Of a stretch of DNA of 64,000 nt, positions 22,985-36,226 are shown piece after piece. Every line of letters starts with the position of its first letter. Position 1 is the stretch's first letter. The stretch is from positions 18,851,835 through 18,915,834 of the forward strand of contig NC_003076.8 of NCBI RefSeq assembly GCF_000001735.4, in the 5' to 3' direction. Source of the stretch: Arabidopsis thaliana (lineage: Eukaryota > Streptophyta > Magnoliopsida > Brassicales > Brassicaceae). The notes under the pieces are model-generated. The model searched no databases. It was not told the origin of the DNA and worked only from the letters and a program-made list of their open reading frames with translations. The position numbers were made by a program, and so were the translations under genes.

Positions 22985-23192
22985 TTTAAGGAAATTATGC
23001 ATCTCACCAATAATTTTCAAACTCGATAATATTGACGAGGTTTCCTTCTCAGGTTTTGAGCAATTGACTGAAGTTCAATTGCCTGAGGAAGCAAAAGACA
23101 CCAATAATGCTTGCACCAAGTTGTCATTTATCACCTGCACTAACTGTTTCAATTCAAATCAAGAAGCCTTAATTACCAGGTGTAGAGGTGTC
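22985..23192 (+). pseudogene. LRR-end / C-JID start relic of a TNL
   Basis: Reads KLCISPIIFKLDNIDEVSFS, then EQLTEVQLP, then CTKLSFITC and NCFNSNQEALI. This is the counterpart of LKCVSLNIFKLKHLGEVSFS..ALTRVDL..NVNFMDCVNLDREPVL in the intact genes (11800-12030). A stop follows and no other TNL exon is nearby. It marks the cluster's distal edge. Confidence 0.7.
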
Positions 23193-23661
23193 TGACGGGT
23201 TAACAGAACTTAGGATCATATGACTTGCTCCACAAGGTACATCCATCATTGTTTTCCTCTAACAACTACTTATACACGTTTCTTTTTCTATTTTTTTACT
23301 TGTCTTGATATCTGTAAAATGTCTCTGAAATTTTACACTTCTGAATAGAATATTTATTCGTGTATCAAAAGAAAAGAAAATCTAAAAGCAATATAAAACA
23401 AGAAAAATGCGAAAGAAACTAAGTGAACCAAAGAATCTTGAAGTTTCCAACGGTTTTTATTAAATTAATATTAATTACTTTTCAAATATTTAATTGTTCC
23501 CTATGAATGAAGCAAAATATGGATTCTATGGAGACAGAAAAAGTTAACCACAGCAACTCAGCTTTACAACTGCGGAAACAAAAAAAATAAAATGACCTTA
23601 TCAAGAAAAACCAAACAGCCTTAACCAAGAAAAGCACCATTACTCTAACCTCTCTTGAACC

Positions 23662-23669
23662 TATATAAA
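23662..23669 (+). promoter_or_regulatory. TATA box of the AWPM-19 gene
   Basis: TATATAAA 80 bp before the ATG at 23742, a usual distance for a short 5' leader in plants. Confidence 0.55.
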
Positions 23670-23741
23670 CCCTAAGCTCTTAAGCTTTAACAAGAAAAAA
23701 AACATAAGCTCTTAATCAAGTCATTTCACACCCAAGAAAAA

Positions 23742-24945
23742 ATGGTGGAACATCAGATGAAACCGGTGGCCTCTTTTCTTTTAGTCCTGAACTTTTGTAT
23801 GTATGCCATTGTTCTTGGAATTGGCGCATGGTCCATGAACAAAGCTATCAACCATGGTTTCCTTATTGGTATATGATTTTTTTTTTGTTAATGCATGGTC
23901 CATTGTTCTCTAGTTTTTAATTTCCTGTCTATTGGTATTAAGTTCTTGATCGATTTAATTAGTATCGGCTAATATGAACTCTATTTAGTTATTTCACCAA
24001 TTCAGTGTCTGATAACAAGCAAAACAGTATTTATGCAAGTAATTTTAAACTCGTTTTAAATTTGCATGATACGTCAGTGATTGAGTGCTTTACGAAGCAA
24101 AAGTTTTGTAAACTCATAAATATAATAGTAATTTTTCTAATTAGCATATGTTGTATATAATAGTAATTTTTCTAAAGGAATTTATTACAAGCCATTTGTT
24201 TTGCCAACGAACTTTTTTTTTTATTTAATCATCCATATAGCCGAATAATTATGATAAACCAAATTTCAATATTTTTACCTTCTTGCAATAATAAAATTCA
24301 AGGTGCGGATTATAGTCTTCCGGCTCATTTCTCGCCGATACATTTTCCAATGGGTAATGCGGCCACCGGATTCTTCATTATGTTTGCTTTAATTGCTGGA
24401 GTTGCTGGAGCTGCCTCGGTTATCTCCGGCATCAGTCATCTCCAATCATGGACAACGACTAGTCTCCCGGCAGCTGTCTCTGCCGCCACTATTGCTTGGT
24501 CGCTAACACTTTTAGCCATGGGGTATAGACTTTAAAACAGCACTTTTGACTTAATACTCAATCATTTTAATTATTTCATCAAATTCGTATATAATTTTCA
24601 CACCAAATTTAGCATAGCAATCTAGTGGTTATTAACCTTCATTTCTTGAATGTTCTTGTGTAGATTTGGTTGCAAGGAAATTGAACTTGGGATGAGAAAT
24701 GCTCGTCTGGTGAGTAAACCTCTTATGGTACTATTTTATTGTAAAAGTTTGTTACCATAAAAATTGATAAAAACATACAATGAATATTTAAATTAAAAAT
24801 AAAACCAAATAAGTTATTTTTTACAAACTTTAATTAATTGAATTCGTTTTGTATTTCTCGGCAGAGGACAATGGAGGCATTTCTAATTATACTTTCGGCA
24901 ACACAACTTCTCTACATTGCTGCTATATACGGCGTTCGAAAATAA
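23742..24945 (+). CDS. AWPM-19 family membrane protein
   Basis: Exons 23742-23868, 24303-24522, 24664-24709 and 24865-24945 give 157 aa. The start is in MVEHQMKPVASFLLVLNF, and four hydrophobic segments are visible: residues about 10-28, one around the FFIMFALIAGVAGAAS segment, one around the AAVSAATIAWSLTLLAMG segment and one at the C-terminus (AFLIILSATQLLYIAAIYG). This is the normal size and layout of AWPM-19 (PM19) plasma-membrane proteins, which are ABA- and stress-associated; a rice member has been described as an ABA influx carrier. Function here is by family only. By position this is AT5G46530. Confidence 0.9.
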
Positions 24946-25357
24946 TTCTAAGAAATCATACTGTTTTCTTTTCTTCTTTTTCTTTGTTTTGTAATTTAAA
25001 TTCTTATCCGATTTGTTTATTAAGATGTAATTGTGTGGTTTGGATTATTTGATTGGATTTCTACTAGAACCCTTTATCATTTATATTTTGTGTCTCACTA
25101 CAATATACATAATTATACTATTATAATGTTTTAAGAATACACTTCCAATGAAATTGGTAGAAAAATCCTTTAGGTTTGTTCATGTATTACTCTTTTCTTT
25201 ACTAATCGTTTCATCAATCTATGTAATAAAGACTACAGCGACCCAAAACATTTGGAACGTTTTGAACTTTTTTTTATAGCACTAGAATTTTAGTCTCTAT
25301 GATTACAAAGTTAAGTAATAGCATATTGTAAATCATTGACAACAAAAACAGTTTAAC

Positions 25358-28300
25358 TCAGTTTGCACTCATATTAAAAGCTACAAGCGATGCATAAGCA
25401 CCACCTGAAATCTCCATTAACGTTTCATGTCTCCCACTCTCCGCGATCACACCGTTCTTCACAACCGCGATCATATCAGCGTCCTTAATGGTAGTGAGCA
25501 GGTGAGCCACCACAACCGTGGTCCTGTTCACCATCACCTGATCAAGCGCATCTTGCACCACCCGCTCAGACTCTGCATCCAACGCGCTTGTCGCTTCATC
25601 AAGCAACAAAATTTTAGGATCCTTGAGAATAGCCCGAGCGATCGCGATCCTCTGTTTTTGACCACCGGATAATTGTACTCCACGTTCACCAACGGACGTT
25701 TCGTAGCCTTGAGGCAATGAGCTGATGAAGTTATGCACATTAGCCGCTTTTGCCGCGGTTATAATCTCTTCCTCTGTGGCTCCTCCGATTTTACCATATG
25801 CTATGTTTGATCCTATTGTCTCATTGAACAGAACCGGTTCTTGACTAACCAAACCCATTTGTTCCCTTAACCAACTCAATTTTAACGATTGAATTTCAAC
25901 TTGATCTAAAAGAATCTTGCCTGAATCCGGATCGTAGAATCTCTCTAGTAAGCTTATCACCGTCGATTTACCGCTCCCGCTTTCTCCAACCAATGCAACG
26001 GTCTGAAAAAAACCAAAATCGTTAACCATTTAATTACATTAAACCGGAAAACCTCGGCTTTGTATTCTTTCTTTTATTTACATGTTTGTTACCTGTCCAG
26101 ATGAGATAGTTAAGCACAAGTCACTAAAAATCTGTATATCCGGTCGCATAGGATACCGGAAACTAACATGTTGCAACTCGATATCGCCGTGGACGATTGG
26201 TAATATTGTCCCTTTCTCGGAACTCGAATCGATTTTCGGTTTACTATCGAGGATATCGAATATCGAAGCAGCAGAGTCTTTTGCTTTGTTTATGTCAGGT
26301 GCCATAGTACTAGTTTGAGTCACTCCTACGGCTGTCAAAGTTAACGCGAAGAAAACCTGAAATGTTAAAAAAAACACTCAAACATCACAAACCCGAACCA
26401 AACCGGATCATAATCGAACCTGATTCTACTCTTTTATACCTGAAAGAATTCTCCGAACGTTGCCCTCCTGTTCTGAATCAACCAGGAACCGCCGAGAAAG
26501 CATACGGACTCGATGACATAGAGAGCCAAGTATGAGCCACCATAGCACAAACCACTCACCAGTCCTAATTTGAAGCCTTGTTGCTTTGGTTCGTCACATT
26601 TCTCTTGGTATAAATCCATCACTTTATCCTCTGCGCAGAACGATGCAACTGTTCTTATGCTGCTCACCGCGTCACTCGCAACCTGGCTAGCCTCTTCATA
26701 TTTTCCCTAAATCGAAGTAAGAAATCATGTTAGACTATATAGAACCAGAGTTTAACCAAGGTTGTTGAATACTAACTACTAACTCTTGCTTTTGCTCCAA
26801 AACCCGTTATAAACTTGATCTGGTAGTATCCTTGAAAAAACATTACTGGTGCCACCAAAAGGGCCATTAAAGCTAATAACCAATTAGCCGTAAACGCTAT
26901 AATAAATGCTCCAATTATAGTCGCCATATTTTGCATGATCAACCCTAACACATCTCCTACTATACTCTTCACTGTAGAAGCATCCGTGGACAACCTCGCT
27001 CCAATCACACCGCTAGACAACAAAAAAAAACACAATATTATGAAGCCCATAACTTCTTGTTACCCTAAAAGAAAAAGGTTGATTACATTACCTAGAATTT
27101 TTAGTATCGTCGAACCAACTTATATCTTGGTGCAAGACTCTATCAAACGACAACGATCTGATACGTTTGATTAGTTTTGCTCCAGCGATAGCGAATAAGT
27201 AGTTTTGTAACGGAATCACAATCAGGTCGGTTAAGCCAAGGGCGACAAAAATGAGAGCCCAGAAAAGAGAATCATTCTTTAGTTTATTTGAAGGCTCAAA
27301 GAATATCCTGATTGTGCGAGACAAAAGCAAACCTTGAACAGGGAACACAATACCGTGAATCACTGCAGCCAATGAACCGAGCAACAAAACCGAAATCTCC
27401 GGTTTGTTAAGGTGAGCAAGCCTTCTTAATGATACTTCCTTGCCTTTCTTAACCGTTTGAGTTTTGGTGGAAGATATATTCTCGTGGAACTCTTCCGTCT
27501 GGTCCAAGCTAATCACTCCCGGTAAACCAGATGGTGATGTGAGAGTGCCGGAATGGATTCCATTTTGGCTATCCGAACTTTCGATTTCCAAACTCATTTC
27601 ACACTTTTCTGGTTCCTTGTCTATTGCTTCTTCTTTCTTAGATCCTTCTTGTAGACGAACTAGCTGTGAATATGTTCCTTCGGGATCTTTAATCATCTCA
27701 TCATGAGTTCCTGATAAAAAAACTTTTGTTCATATATACAGGAAAAAACATTGATTACTTGTGGTTAAGGTATTACTCAAAGCCCTAACCTTTCTCAATG
27801 ACTTTTCCCTGCTGCACAACAGCGATCATATCAGCGGTTCTAATGGTGGTAAGTCGGTGAGCCACCACTACAGTGGTCCTGCTCAACATTAGCTTTACAA
27901 GAGCATCTTGAACAATGCGTTCAGATTCTGCGTCCAAAGCGCTTGTAGCTTCATCAAGAAGCAATATTTTTGGGTTTTTCAAAATCGCCCTCGCAATCGC
28001 AATCCTCTGCTTTTGCCCACCGGATAATTGCGTCCCATGCTCTCCTACCATCGTTTCCAAACCCTGGACAAAAAAAGAACAAGAATTAAGAATACTAAGC
28101 TTGTTTTACCGACCAACTTGGTTATAACTAAAGTTTGACTACCTGCGGAAGTTTGTCGATGAAGTTACTAGCGTTGGCGAGCTTAAGTGCGGTTCTAATT
28201 TCTTGGTCGGACGCATCTTTTTTGCCGTAAACAATGTTCTCCCTAATTGTGGTAGCAAATAGTATAGGTTCTTGGCTTACGAGACCAATCTTACTTCTGA

Positions 28301-30513
28301 TCCATTTCACTTGAAATTTCTTTAAGTCAATTCCATCTATTAAAACTTCTCCTGATTCCGGATCGTAGAACCTCTCAATTAAACTGATCACAGTTGATTT
28401 TCCGCTACCGCTCTGTCCCACCAAAGCCACGGTCATGCCATTCGGTACAGTCAACGAAAATCCAACAAATATCTGCACGTCAGGTCTAGCCGGATATCGA
28501 AAGTACACGTCTCTTAGCTCAATGTCACCTTTAATTTCTTCTAAAACCTCACCACTCATGTCATAAGCATCGATCTTTGGTTTTCTTTTGATAGTCTCAA
28601 ACATTTTGTAAGCTGCAGCTGTTCCGGCCGCAAAAGAGTTAAGAGAAGGCAATGTCTGCCCCAACGCCCTACGAAGTGAATTGCATGTGTAAAAAATTAG
28701 GGCTATCAGTATCACAAGATTTCTTCAAGGACAAGTAATCGTTTTACTCACATTCCTCCAGTCAAGATTGACGTAATCACGTTCATGACTTGACCTCCAG
28801 TATATCCTTTCTCTATTATCTGCCTAGCACCGTACCAAATCGCAAAACCATAAGTACAATATACCACAACCATCATTATCCCAATGCCTAGACCGGAGTA
28901 TAGCCCTTGTTTAACCATAGATTTGTAGGCTATCTCAAGCTTCTTCTCATATTTTCCCATTGATTGTTTCTCCCCAGTGAAAGCCACAACCTAAATAAGA
29001 AAAAGAACATCAAAATATTGAAATGTAACATGAATCTATGTAGTTCTAAAAGACCGCGGAACTAACTGTTCTAATTGACCCAACGGCTTGTTGTACTACG
29101 TTTCCAGCTTCTGTGTAAGCCAGTTGAACACGTTGAGCCTTTTTTGACATGATATAGGTCATTGCTCCACCTGTGCCCACGATCAGAGGAACGCACGGAA
29201 GAAGAGCCAATGTGAGTTTCATTCCAACTATAAAAGCAACCGTGAATCCACCAACGAATGACGAAACGAGCTGTGTGAATTTCCCAACCTAAGGAAATCA
29301 AAGCCGTTAATTAAAATAAGAAAAGTTTAAGCAACTTGCGCTGCAAGAAAGATCCGATAGTGTAGAATTCATTAAAACCTTTTCTCCCATGGAATCTTGA
29401 ATAAGAATGGTGTCTCCTGACATTCTTCCGATGACTTCACCGGTATTTGTCTCAGTATCGAAAAATCCAATGTCTTGTCTTAAAATTGTTTTTAGGTATA
29501 GACGGCGGATTCTAGTGGATTGACGCTCCCCAGTTACCATCCAGCATGAGACCTCTGCGGAGAAACGAATAAGTTCTTTGTAAACAAGTTAGCTAGGCTA
29601 AGGATGAAAAGAGAAGAAAAACATAGTTTGTGGCTTACGCAGGAAGGACACAACACCGGCGTAGGCTGCAAGATAAAGAAACTTCACAGCAACCTGAAAT
29701 TAATTAAGAATTAAATCGATATAAACCGTAACATTTGTTTCATGCATGCACTGACTAATGAGTATAAGTAAATATATAAATCAAACAAATGGAAAACAAT
29801 TTAAAGATGAATTAACAAAAAGAAAATTTTACTATTACGTTTTACAAATTTAAAAGAACAATAATATAGAAGACAAATTTTGGTGAACCTGATGATTTAC
29901 ATTTAAACTAAAACATATAAATATATTAGTGATTTCGCATATACTACACAAACCAACAGTAATTAGGTGTAGGACACCTCCATTGGTGGGATGGAGGAAT
30001 GTATCTCACCAAATTCTATTAATAAAAAGTAATAATTGAAGAGAAAGAGACCCTTTCTTAAATTAACCATTGAATGACACATGTCATGTAACCATTGATT
30101 AAACTATTAAAATACAATTAAGAAGAAATTATAATATTTTTGTTTTTTTGGAAAAATTCTCATCGTTTTTAACGATGGAGCTGCTTTAAGCCTCTAATTT
30201 CAGTTAAAATGATATCAGTGATTAACAACTAACAAGAATCGTAACATTTTACCAACAGTAAAAACTAATTTGAAGTCCTAACCTTGGAGACTTCTTTAAA
30301 CACGTGATCATGATCAGAGAAACCAAAAACGTTAATGAGCTGCCCCATGAGTATTGACATAAACGGCTGAGTTAAGCCGTTGGCCATGGCGGAGAGGGTC
30401 CCGATGACCATTAAAACGATGTCGTACCGATCTGCAAACGTGAAAAGCTTGTAAAACGCTATTCTCTGATTTCCTCCTCCTCCATTTTTCTTCTTCTTCG
30501 CTTTCTCCGCCAT
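25358..30513 (-). CDS. ABCB7: ABC transporter B family member 7 (P-glycoprotein 7), full-size
   Basis: Twelve exons, reading from the start: 30513-30283, 29693-29639, 29554-29379, 29288-29067, 28990-28752, 28668-28143, 28063-27790, 27710-27092, 27012-26784, 26706-26440, 26356-26093, 26002-25358; 1248 aa. Layout TMD-NBD-TMD-NBD, a full P-glycoprotein. NBD1 has Walker [10 protein letters not shown] near 392, signature LSGGQ near 496 and Walker B ILLLDEA near 518; NBD2 has GESGSGKST near 1040, then LSGGQKQR and ILLLDEA. The second switch histidine reads AHLLTTI rather than the usual AHRLTTI. An acidic, lysine-rich linker joins the halves. Such proteins use ATP to export substrates across the plasma membrane; several plant ABCBs move auxin, but the substrate of this one is not evident. 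The long first intron (589 bp) has hairpin sequences. Position fits AT5G46540. Confidence 0.93.
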
Positions 30514-30644
30514 TTGTTTCTCTTGCCTCTTTGGTTAACCTATTTATTGGTTAAACAGATAATTTGAGTTTTTTTTTTTAATCTGTAAATCGAAAAATTT
30601 TGGTTATAGAGGGAGAGTGAGATTTTTCAGATTCACCCTTTGGA

Positions 30645-30653
30645 CTTTATAAA
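30645..30653 (-). promoter_or_regulatory. TATA box of ABCB7
   Basis: Reads TTTATAAAG on the minus strand about 130 bp upstream of the start codon. Position is plausible for a TSS near 30615; not verified. Confidence 0.4.
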
Positions 30654-32604
30654 CTCAGTTTCATAAGTTTTACTACAGAGATTTTACATTTCCATTTAAA
30701 ATTTATATTATTTTCTATAATTGTGTATGGTAGATTTCAAGAATCTTATCACCAACAGCTGTGATTATTATTTCCACATTTTGATGGATTTTTCATGAAT
30801 ACAACAACTTTTTCCTCTGCATATAAATCAAATTATGTTTGGTAGAAAATGGTAGTACTAGATACTATGTCACTATATCTATTGATAATATGTTATAAAA
30901 TATGCAACCAAATGTATATCTAATTTCATTAATTAATTATTTTTACTTAATCCTGAAACTCTTTATAACGAAATGACATATGGCATATTAATAATTCATA
31001 AAGAGTTATCATAAGAATAAATTATGATTTAGGATTATATTATGTGTACTATATCATATAATTAATTAATATTTATCTTAAAATATTGATACAAACAAAT
31101 AGAAACTAAAGTTACCGTGTTATAAAACTTTTATAACTAAAACTTTTAAGAAAATAGTTTATTATTCAAACTAAAACCATATATATAATACGAATCACAT
31201 ATATTTTTTCTAAAAAATTTCATCTCGCTTCTATGATTAAACTACATGAAAAAATATTTTTAATTCCACAAATCAGATATATACTATAGCAAAAATGAAA
31301 TAGGTTATCGTATTTAAATTTTGTAACTAAATTTGATTCTGATATAGTACGTATCAAGTTATGTATTTACACCGAAAATAGTATTACTTCATGTTTTTTT
31401 TTTGCTACAATCAGTGTATTATTACTTCATGCATGTTTCTTACAACTGAAAACATAAATAGTCTTAGGCATTTCTACCAAATTCTTTTGATAATTGTGAT
31501 GTCATTTAATTGAAATCAAACAATATATGAATGTTTATAACCATGAAAGAGTTAAAAACTTATAAATTAGTTGCTTTCATTACCAAGTTGTGACAGCTAT
31601 CATATTACAAATGAATATGTGACATATAAATATAAACATGGTGAAGTGAAAAGGGGTATATTAATATCTATGCATAGAAGATGAAGAAATTAAGAATTTA
31701 TGCATAACTATTAGTTATTTAGGTAAGTATGAAGGAGAAATAATATTAAACCAAAAATATCCTTTTCTTTTAAATTAATTACAAAAATGCCATTGAATAA
31801 AAATAATTGTAATATATTGATGATAAGTATATAACTATTTGTTTAACGTGCTAAAAACTATGATATCGCGATAAGTTTACAAATTCTTTGTTAAAAAATA
31901 TTTATCGATTTAAAATAATAAATCTATATTTTTATTTATGTATATTCAACACAATAAAAGGGGATTAGACTTTTTTTGCTATATTATTACGTTAGATACT
32001 TTGCTAAATGAAACATTAGTACGTTACAATTATTTTTACCGTACTTTTATGTCATAATGAATGAAAGAGTAAAATATATTGACAAGTTTATATAATATAT
32101 TGTATAATTTAGTATGTTAAAAATAAATTTAACACATTACTAATTGTATACCTTCTTAACATTCTTCTTATCGCGATATCATATGTTTTAACATAATTTT
32201 TTTTTACTTACATGCATATATATATTATTATCACGTTAATCTAATAGATAATCATCTAATTCATAATATAATATTTTTGAAGAAATTGATGATAAAAATA
32301 TCGATAACTATTTTATTACATTGCTAACTAATTTGATATATGTAATAAGGGCATTTTTGTCTAACTTACATAAATTATAGAGAGAAAACTAATTATGTAG
32401 AAAACATTAGTATATTCTTAATTTTTGATTCTTAATAGTGATATTATCCAAGTGAAAATGTCAGTTTTAAATTTAATAGCATTTTCATATATTAACAAAG
32501 TTAAGGTTGTTGTTCACAAAAAAAAAAAAAAACCAAAGTTAAGGTTACAAAGCATTCCTTATGGTCAAAAATTACATCCAAGAGGTTTTCTTATAGAGAA
32601 AACT
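30654..32604. other. AT-rich intergenic region between ABCB7 and GTE12
   Basis: No gene seen. It contains an exact 17-bp inverted repeat (31859-31875 and 32167-32183) described separately, and otherwise only AT-rich sequence. It must hold the ABCB7 promoter and the GTE12 3' end. Confidence 0.5.
31859..32183. repeat. Inverted repeat pair bounding about 325 bp
   Basis: TATGATATCGCGATAAG at 31859-31875 is the exact reverse complement of CTTATCGCGATATCATA at 32167-32183. Flanks show partial inverted similarity (GCTAAAAAC versus ATGTTTTAAC reversed). It may be a small MITE-like element or chance extension of the palindromic GATATCGCGATA core. Confidence 0.55.
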
Positions 32605-34669
32605 CTAAAGGATCTCTCCTTCCTCAAGATCGTCCATTCTCATTGCATCAAATTTTTCTGACCCGATCACTTCCAGTTCCGGACAATAATCATTTTTCAA
32701 AACCAGACCCAACTCTTCAAGTAACAACCGAGCTTTTGTCAGACTAAAGCAGCCACAGACTTTAACGAATTTTTTCTTCAATTTCGAGTGGTTGTTCCGT
32801 TCAAAATCGAAGCCTTTTTTCATCTGTAGACATGTTTACAGATATTAGAATCATCGTTCTTCAATATGTTAAATCAGGGTTTTAAAAAACTGCAAAACCG
32901 GTTTATAAAATTCCGCAAAATACCTTTGCTATTTCAAGCCGTTGACTCTCACGTTTCTGTTTCAACTCGTCTTGTGCCCTCATTCGTTCAGCAACCTTAG
33001 CAGCTCTCATCTCGGCTTCAATTCTAGCTTTCTCTGCATATTTTGTGAAAGAAACGTAAGAGGCAAACATCGAAAAGTTTGAGACTTTATTTTACTTTCA
33101 TAAGAACACGTAGTAGTGTACCTTCACGTTGTGCTCTTTCCATCTGTTCCTTTTCTATCTGTATTCTAATCAGATCAGCTTTGTTATTCTGTCAATAAAA
33201 AAAAAGACATCAATTTCAGTAAAACATCATAAGCTGTCGAAAGTCTCTGTTTAGGTAATTGGGATTAAGAAAGTAATGAAACCTGGCCAAGGACTATTCT
33301 GTGTTTAGCTTTTATGATGGTTCCTGCATATTGAGCTTTGAGTATTGCAGCACGAAGAGCTTTCTCAGGAGGTACCGGCGGCAGAGCAGGAAAAGCCGTT
33401 TTCAACTCTGTAGCAATTATAAAATGGTATTAAGAAACCAAACTATACAAAAAAGAGGAATTCTACAGATTCGATTAAACTCATAAGAGAGGAATAATAA
33501 CAACTTACCATTACCCAACAGATCACTGTTTGAAGGTTTATCAAGCTGAGACTTGAGACTACCATTTCTCTCCTTCTTTGAAGTGTCAGACCCTTCATTG
33601 ATATAGAATTTAAAAGTAAACTGTTAGAAAGAAGTGATAATAGAATAACAAGTGCGAATGAAACTATGAAAGATAGCTTTAGATTTCTTACCATTAGATT
33701 GAGGATCTAACTCGCTCGCTTGTGCACCTGAAATGTTCTTTAATTGACAATCCTGTTTGACAAGAGCATTGAAACATAAATCCCTATTGTTAGTGACAAG
33801 ACTAAAAGGAAATTAAATTTGACAGAGATCAAGAAAGAATCTGTATATACCGTTAACGAACAAACGTCACTTCCAAATGAGCTACAGGACTTGAGGCATA
33901 TGCAAATTATCCTACCACATTTACAGGTTGCTAATGCTTTAGGCGTCACAGCAGGAGTATTCTTTTTGCTCTGCACTTTCACTGGCTTGGACGAAAGAGA
34001 ACCCTTTTCGGAGTTCTCTTTAGCTGGTTTCGTCAATCCCACCCCAGAGGAAGCTGATGTTCCAGTGCTGCTCCGTCTAGAACAATCACGTTCAACTGGC
34101 TGTCTCTTATAACCTTCTCTAACTTCATTCCAGGATAACCTCAAAACCTTTTTCTTCATGAGTGATTCCCATCTAACCTCAAAAATCTCATTAATCTCCT
34201 TTGCAATCGTGTGAACCTCATTCCACAGAGGATTATAATGCATCGCATTGGCAAAAGTTAACCGAACATCCGCTGCAAACTCATCAGCATTACTGTAGAC
34301 ATTCTTCAAAAGTTTCGATTTGACAGTGCCTAAATCCATTGGCTTTTGTATGACATTGAAGTAATCAGGAATCTCCATTTTAACAGGATCAACAGGCTCC
34401 TTAAAGAGCCATCCACCACGGTGCTCCATCAAAAAACGTAACAATGCCAAACATTGACTAGACCAATCACAATCCAGCCTCTGCTTCTTCTTAGGTTGAA
34501 CTTCATCTAGCTCTTTAGGCCCACCACGCTTCTTTGATTTCTCCGAGGATTGAGATAAATCTTCAGTCACTACATGCTCAATTTTCTTCGAACTATCAGA
34601 CAACGTTTGGAATGTTCTGACAGAACCTTGAGGACCAAACTTTATCTTAATATTGGGTATCGCAACCAT
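32605..34669 (-). CDS. GTE12: Bromodomain protein GTE12
   Basis: Seven exons from the start: 34669-33851, 33752-33692, 33592-33509, 33407-33283, 33188-33122, 33033-32924, 32823-32605; 494 aa. A bromodomain (about 70-170) has the acetyl-lysine binding Asn in the MHYNP turn near 146 and [12 protein letters not shown] basic KKKQR stretch precedes it, a likely nuclear signal. The C-terminal half has a charged coiled coil ([16 protein letters not shown] and on, about 325-395) and an acidic end (DDLEEGEIL). Known role of the family: BET/GTE chromatin readers that bind acetylated histone tails. I cannot see a clear NET domain, which other GTE proteins carry. The start was chosen at [12 protein letters not shown]; upstream in-frame residues ([12 protein letters not shown]) precede it but look like UTR. 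Position fits AT5G46550. Confidence 0.9.
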
Positions 34670-36226
34670 TCTTACAAGAACAAATAAAAACCTGTAAGCA
34701 AACATAAAAAGCGACTGAAATTAGGGTTTATCTACGCGACATCACAAGACTCGAAATTAGGGTTTATACGTCAAAACGAACAAATCGACAAAACAATCAG
34801 ATACCCAACAAAATTCCGACTAAATACCGACTAATTTCGTTACAAATTTCTAACGATGGAAGAAGATGAAGAAGGAGTGAATTAGGGTTTATCAATTTCG
34901 CGATCGATTAACAAAAAAACTTGAAAAAGGTACTTTGAGAAACGAATTCAATGAAATATATAGCGAAAAGAGTATTATTTTACAGAGATAAAAGCTTACC
35001 AGAGGAAGAATCAATGGAACAGTATGAGAGATTTTGGAGTATCGAGTGTGAGAGTCAGAGTGAGGAGGAGGAGGAAGCCAAAGCGGCGATAGAAGTTTCT
35101 TTTTTCTTATTGAGGGTTTGTGTGTTAAAAATACTTGAGATAAAACGCGTATTTTGTGGTTAAAAACACTTATATATTTCACTATTTTGAAAATACTACT
35201 TAAAATTATCTCAAACGATGTCAAAATTAAAATATGACAACAAAATCTGTTGAATAAAAAGTGATTTAATAAAAAAAAGCTTTCTTTAATAAATTATTTC
35301 CTATTTTTTTTTAATAATATATACACGGATTTTTTTCTCTTTTTTTCTTTACAAGTAGCGGTATTTCTCGTACTACTTTTTTACCGTTAATTTTTTCTCG
35401 TATCATATTTTTTATACTCACTAAATCTTAAAACTTTGCGAACCTCATACTTGAATTTCTTTTTCTTCTCTTTTTCTTATAAACCTGTTTTTTACGTACC
35501 ATAAACCATTGATGGTTTCTAAACATCGACAATTTTACCTTCAACCAATTTTTTTTTAGATCGTTAAGATCTCTTTTAATTTACCAAAAATGCGGATTGA
35601 GAATGAATGGTGGTCAAAAAAACAACTCTTTTATAAAATATCAGCAAACAACAACTCAATGATAGGATAAGCCTAAGAATACTATTTATAATAACATCTC
35701 GAAACCCTAAATTTTTTTAATAATATAGATTATTTAATTAAAAGATAATTACATAAGATATTTGGATAATTTCGAAATATCATATTTTTAGGTTGCCAAA
35801 ATAAGACCTACTCTTTATATTAGATTAGGTCTACCATCAAATTCTTTTTGCAAATAGAAACAGGAAAATTCTAACAACTTAATATTTTCTTTAAAAACTT
35901 ATCTCAAGCCAAAATCCAACGATATCTATCGATATGGTATTATCAATCAAAAGATTAATATTGCATAAATGTTTTGATAATTTTGTTAACAATAGAATAA
36001 GTGTGAAATTATGAAATTAACTGGATTCTAATTCTATCCCTTGTAACTTGGGAAGGGTGTTAAGTGTTAACACACTCGGTAAATCACTCATGGACTTTGA
36101 ATTTTATATTTGGGCCCATAATGGATCAATCGTAAACCCATCAAAGAAGCTCAAAACATCTAATTTTATTCCATTTTTGGCACCTCAAAATATATAAACA
36201 TTTATATTATTGCGAAATTTCCGATC
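34670..36226. other. Divergent promoter region between GTE12 and the Man1/Src1-type gene
   Basis: 1.56 kb between head-to-head start codons. TTAGGGTTTA motifs on the GTE12 side (34723 and 34757, reading AATTAGGGTTTA; also 34880) resemble telo-box elements common near translation-related and nuclear genes. No further gene seen; 35.2-36.1 kb is AT-rich. Confidence 0.45.

Noticed and set aside
25427..25672. Plus-strand open frames across ABCB7
   Set aside because: Shadows of the conserved nucleotide-binding domain exons on the other strand.
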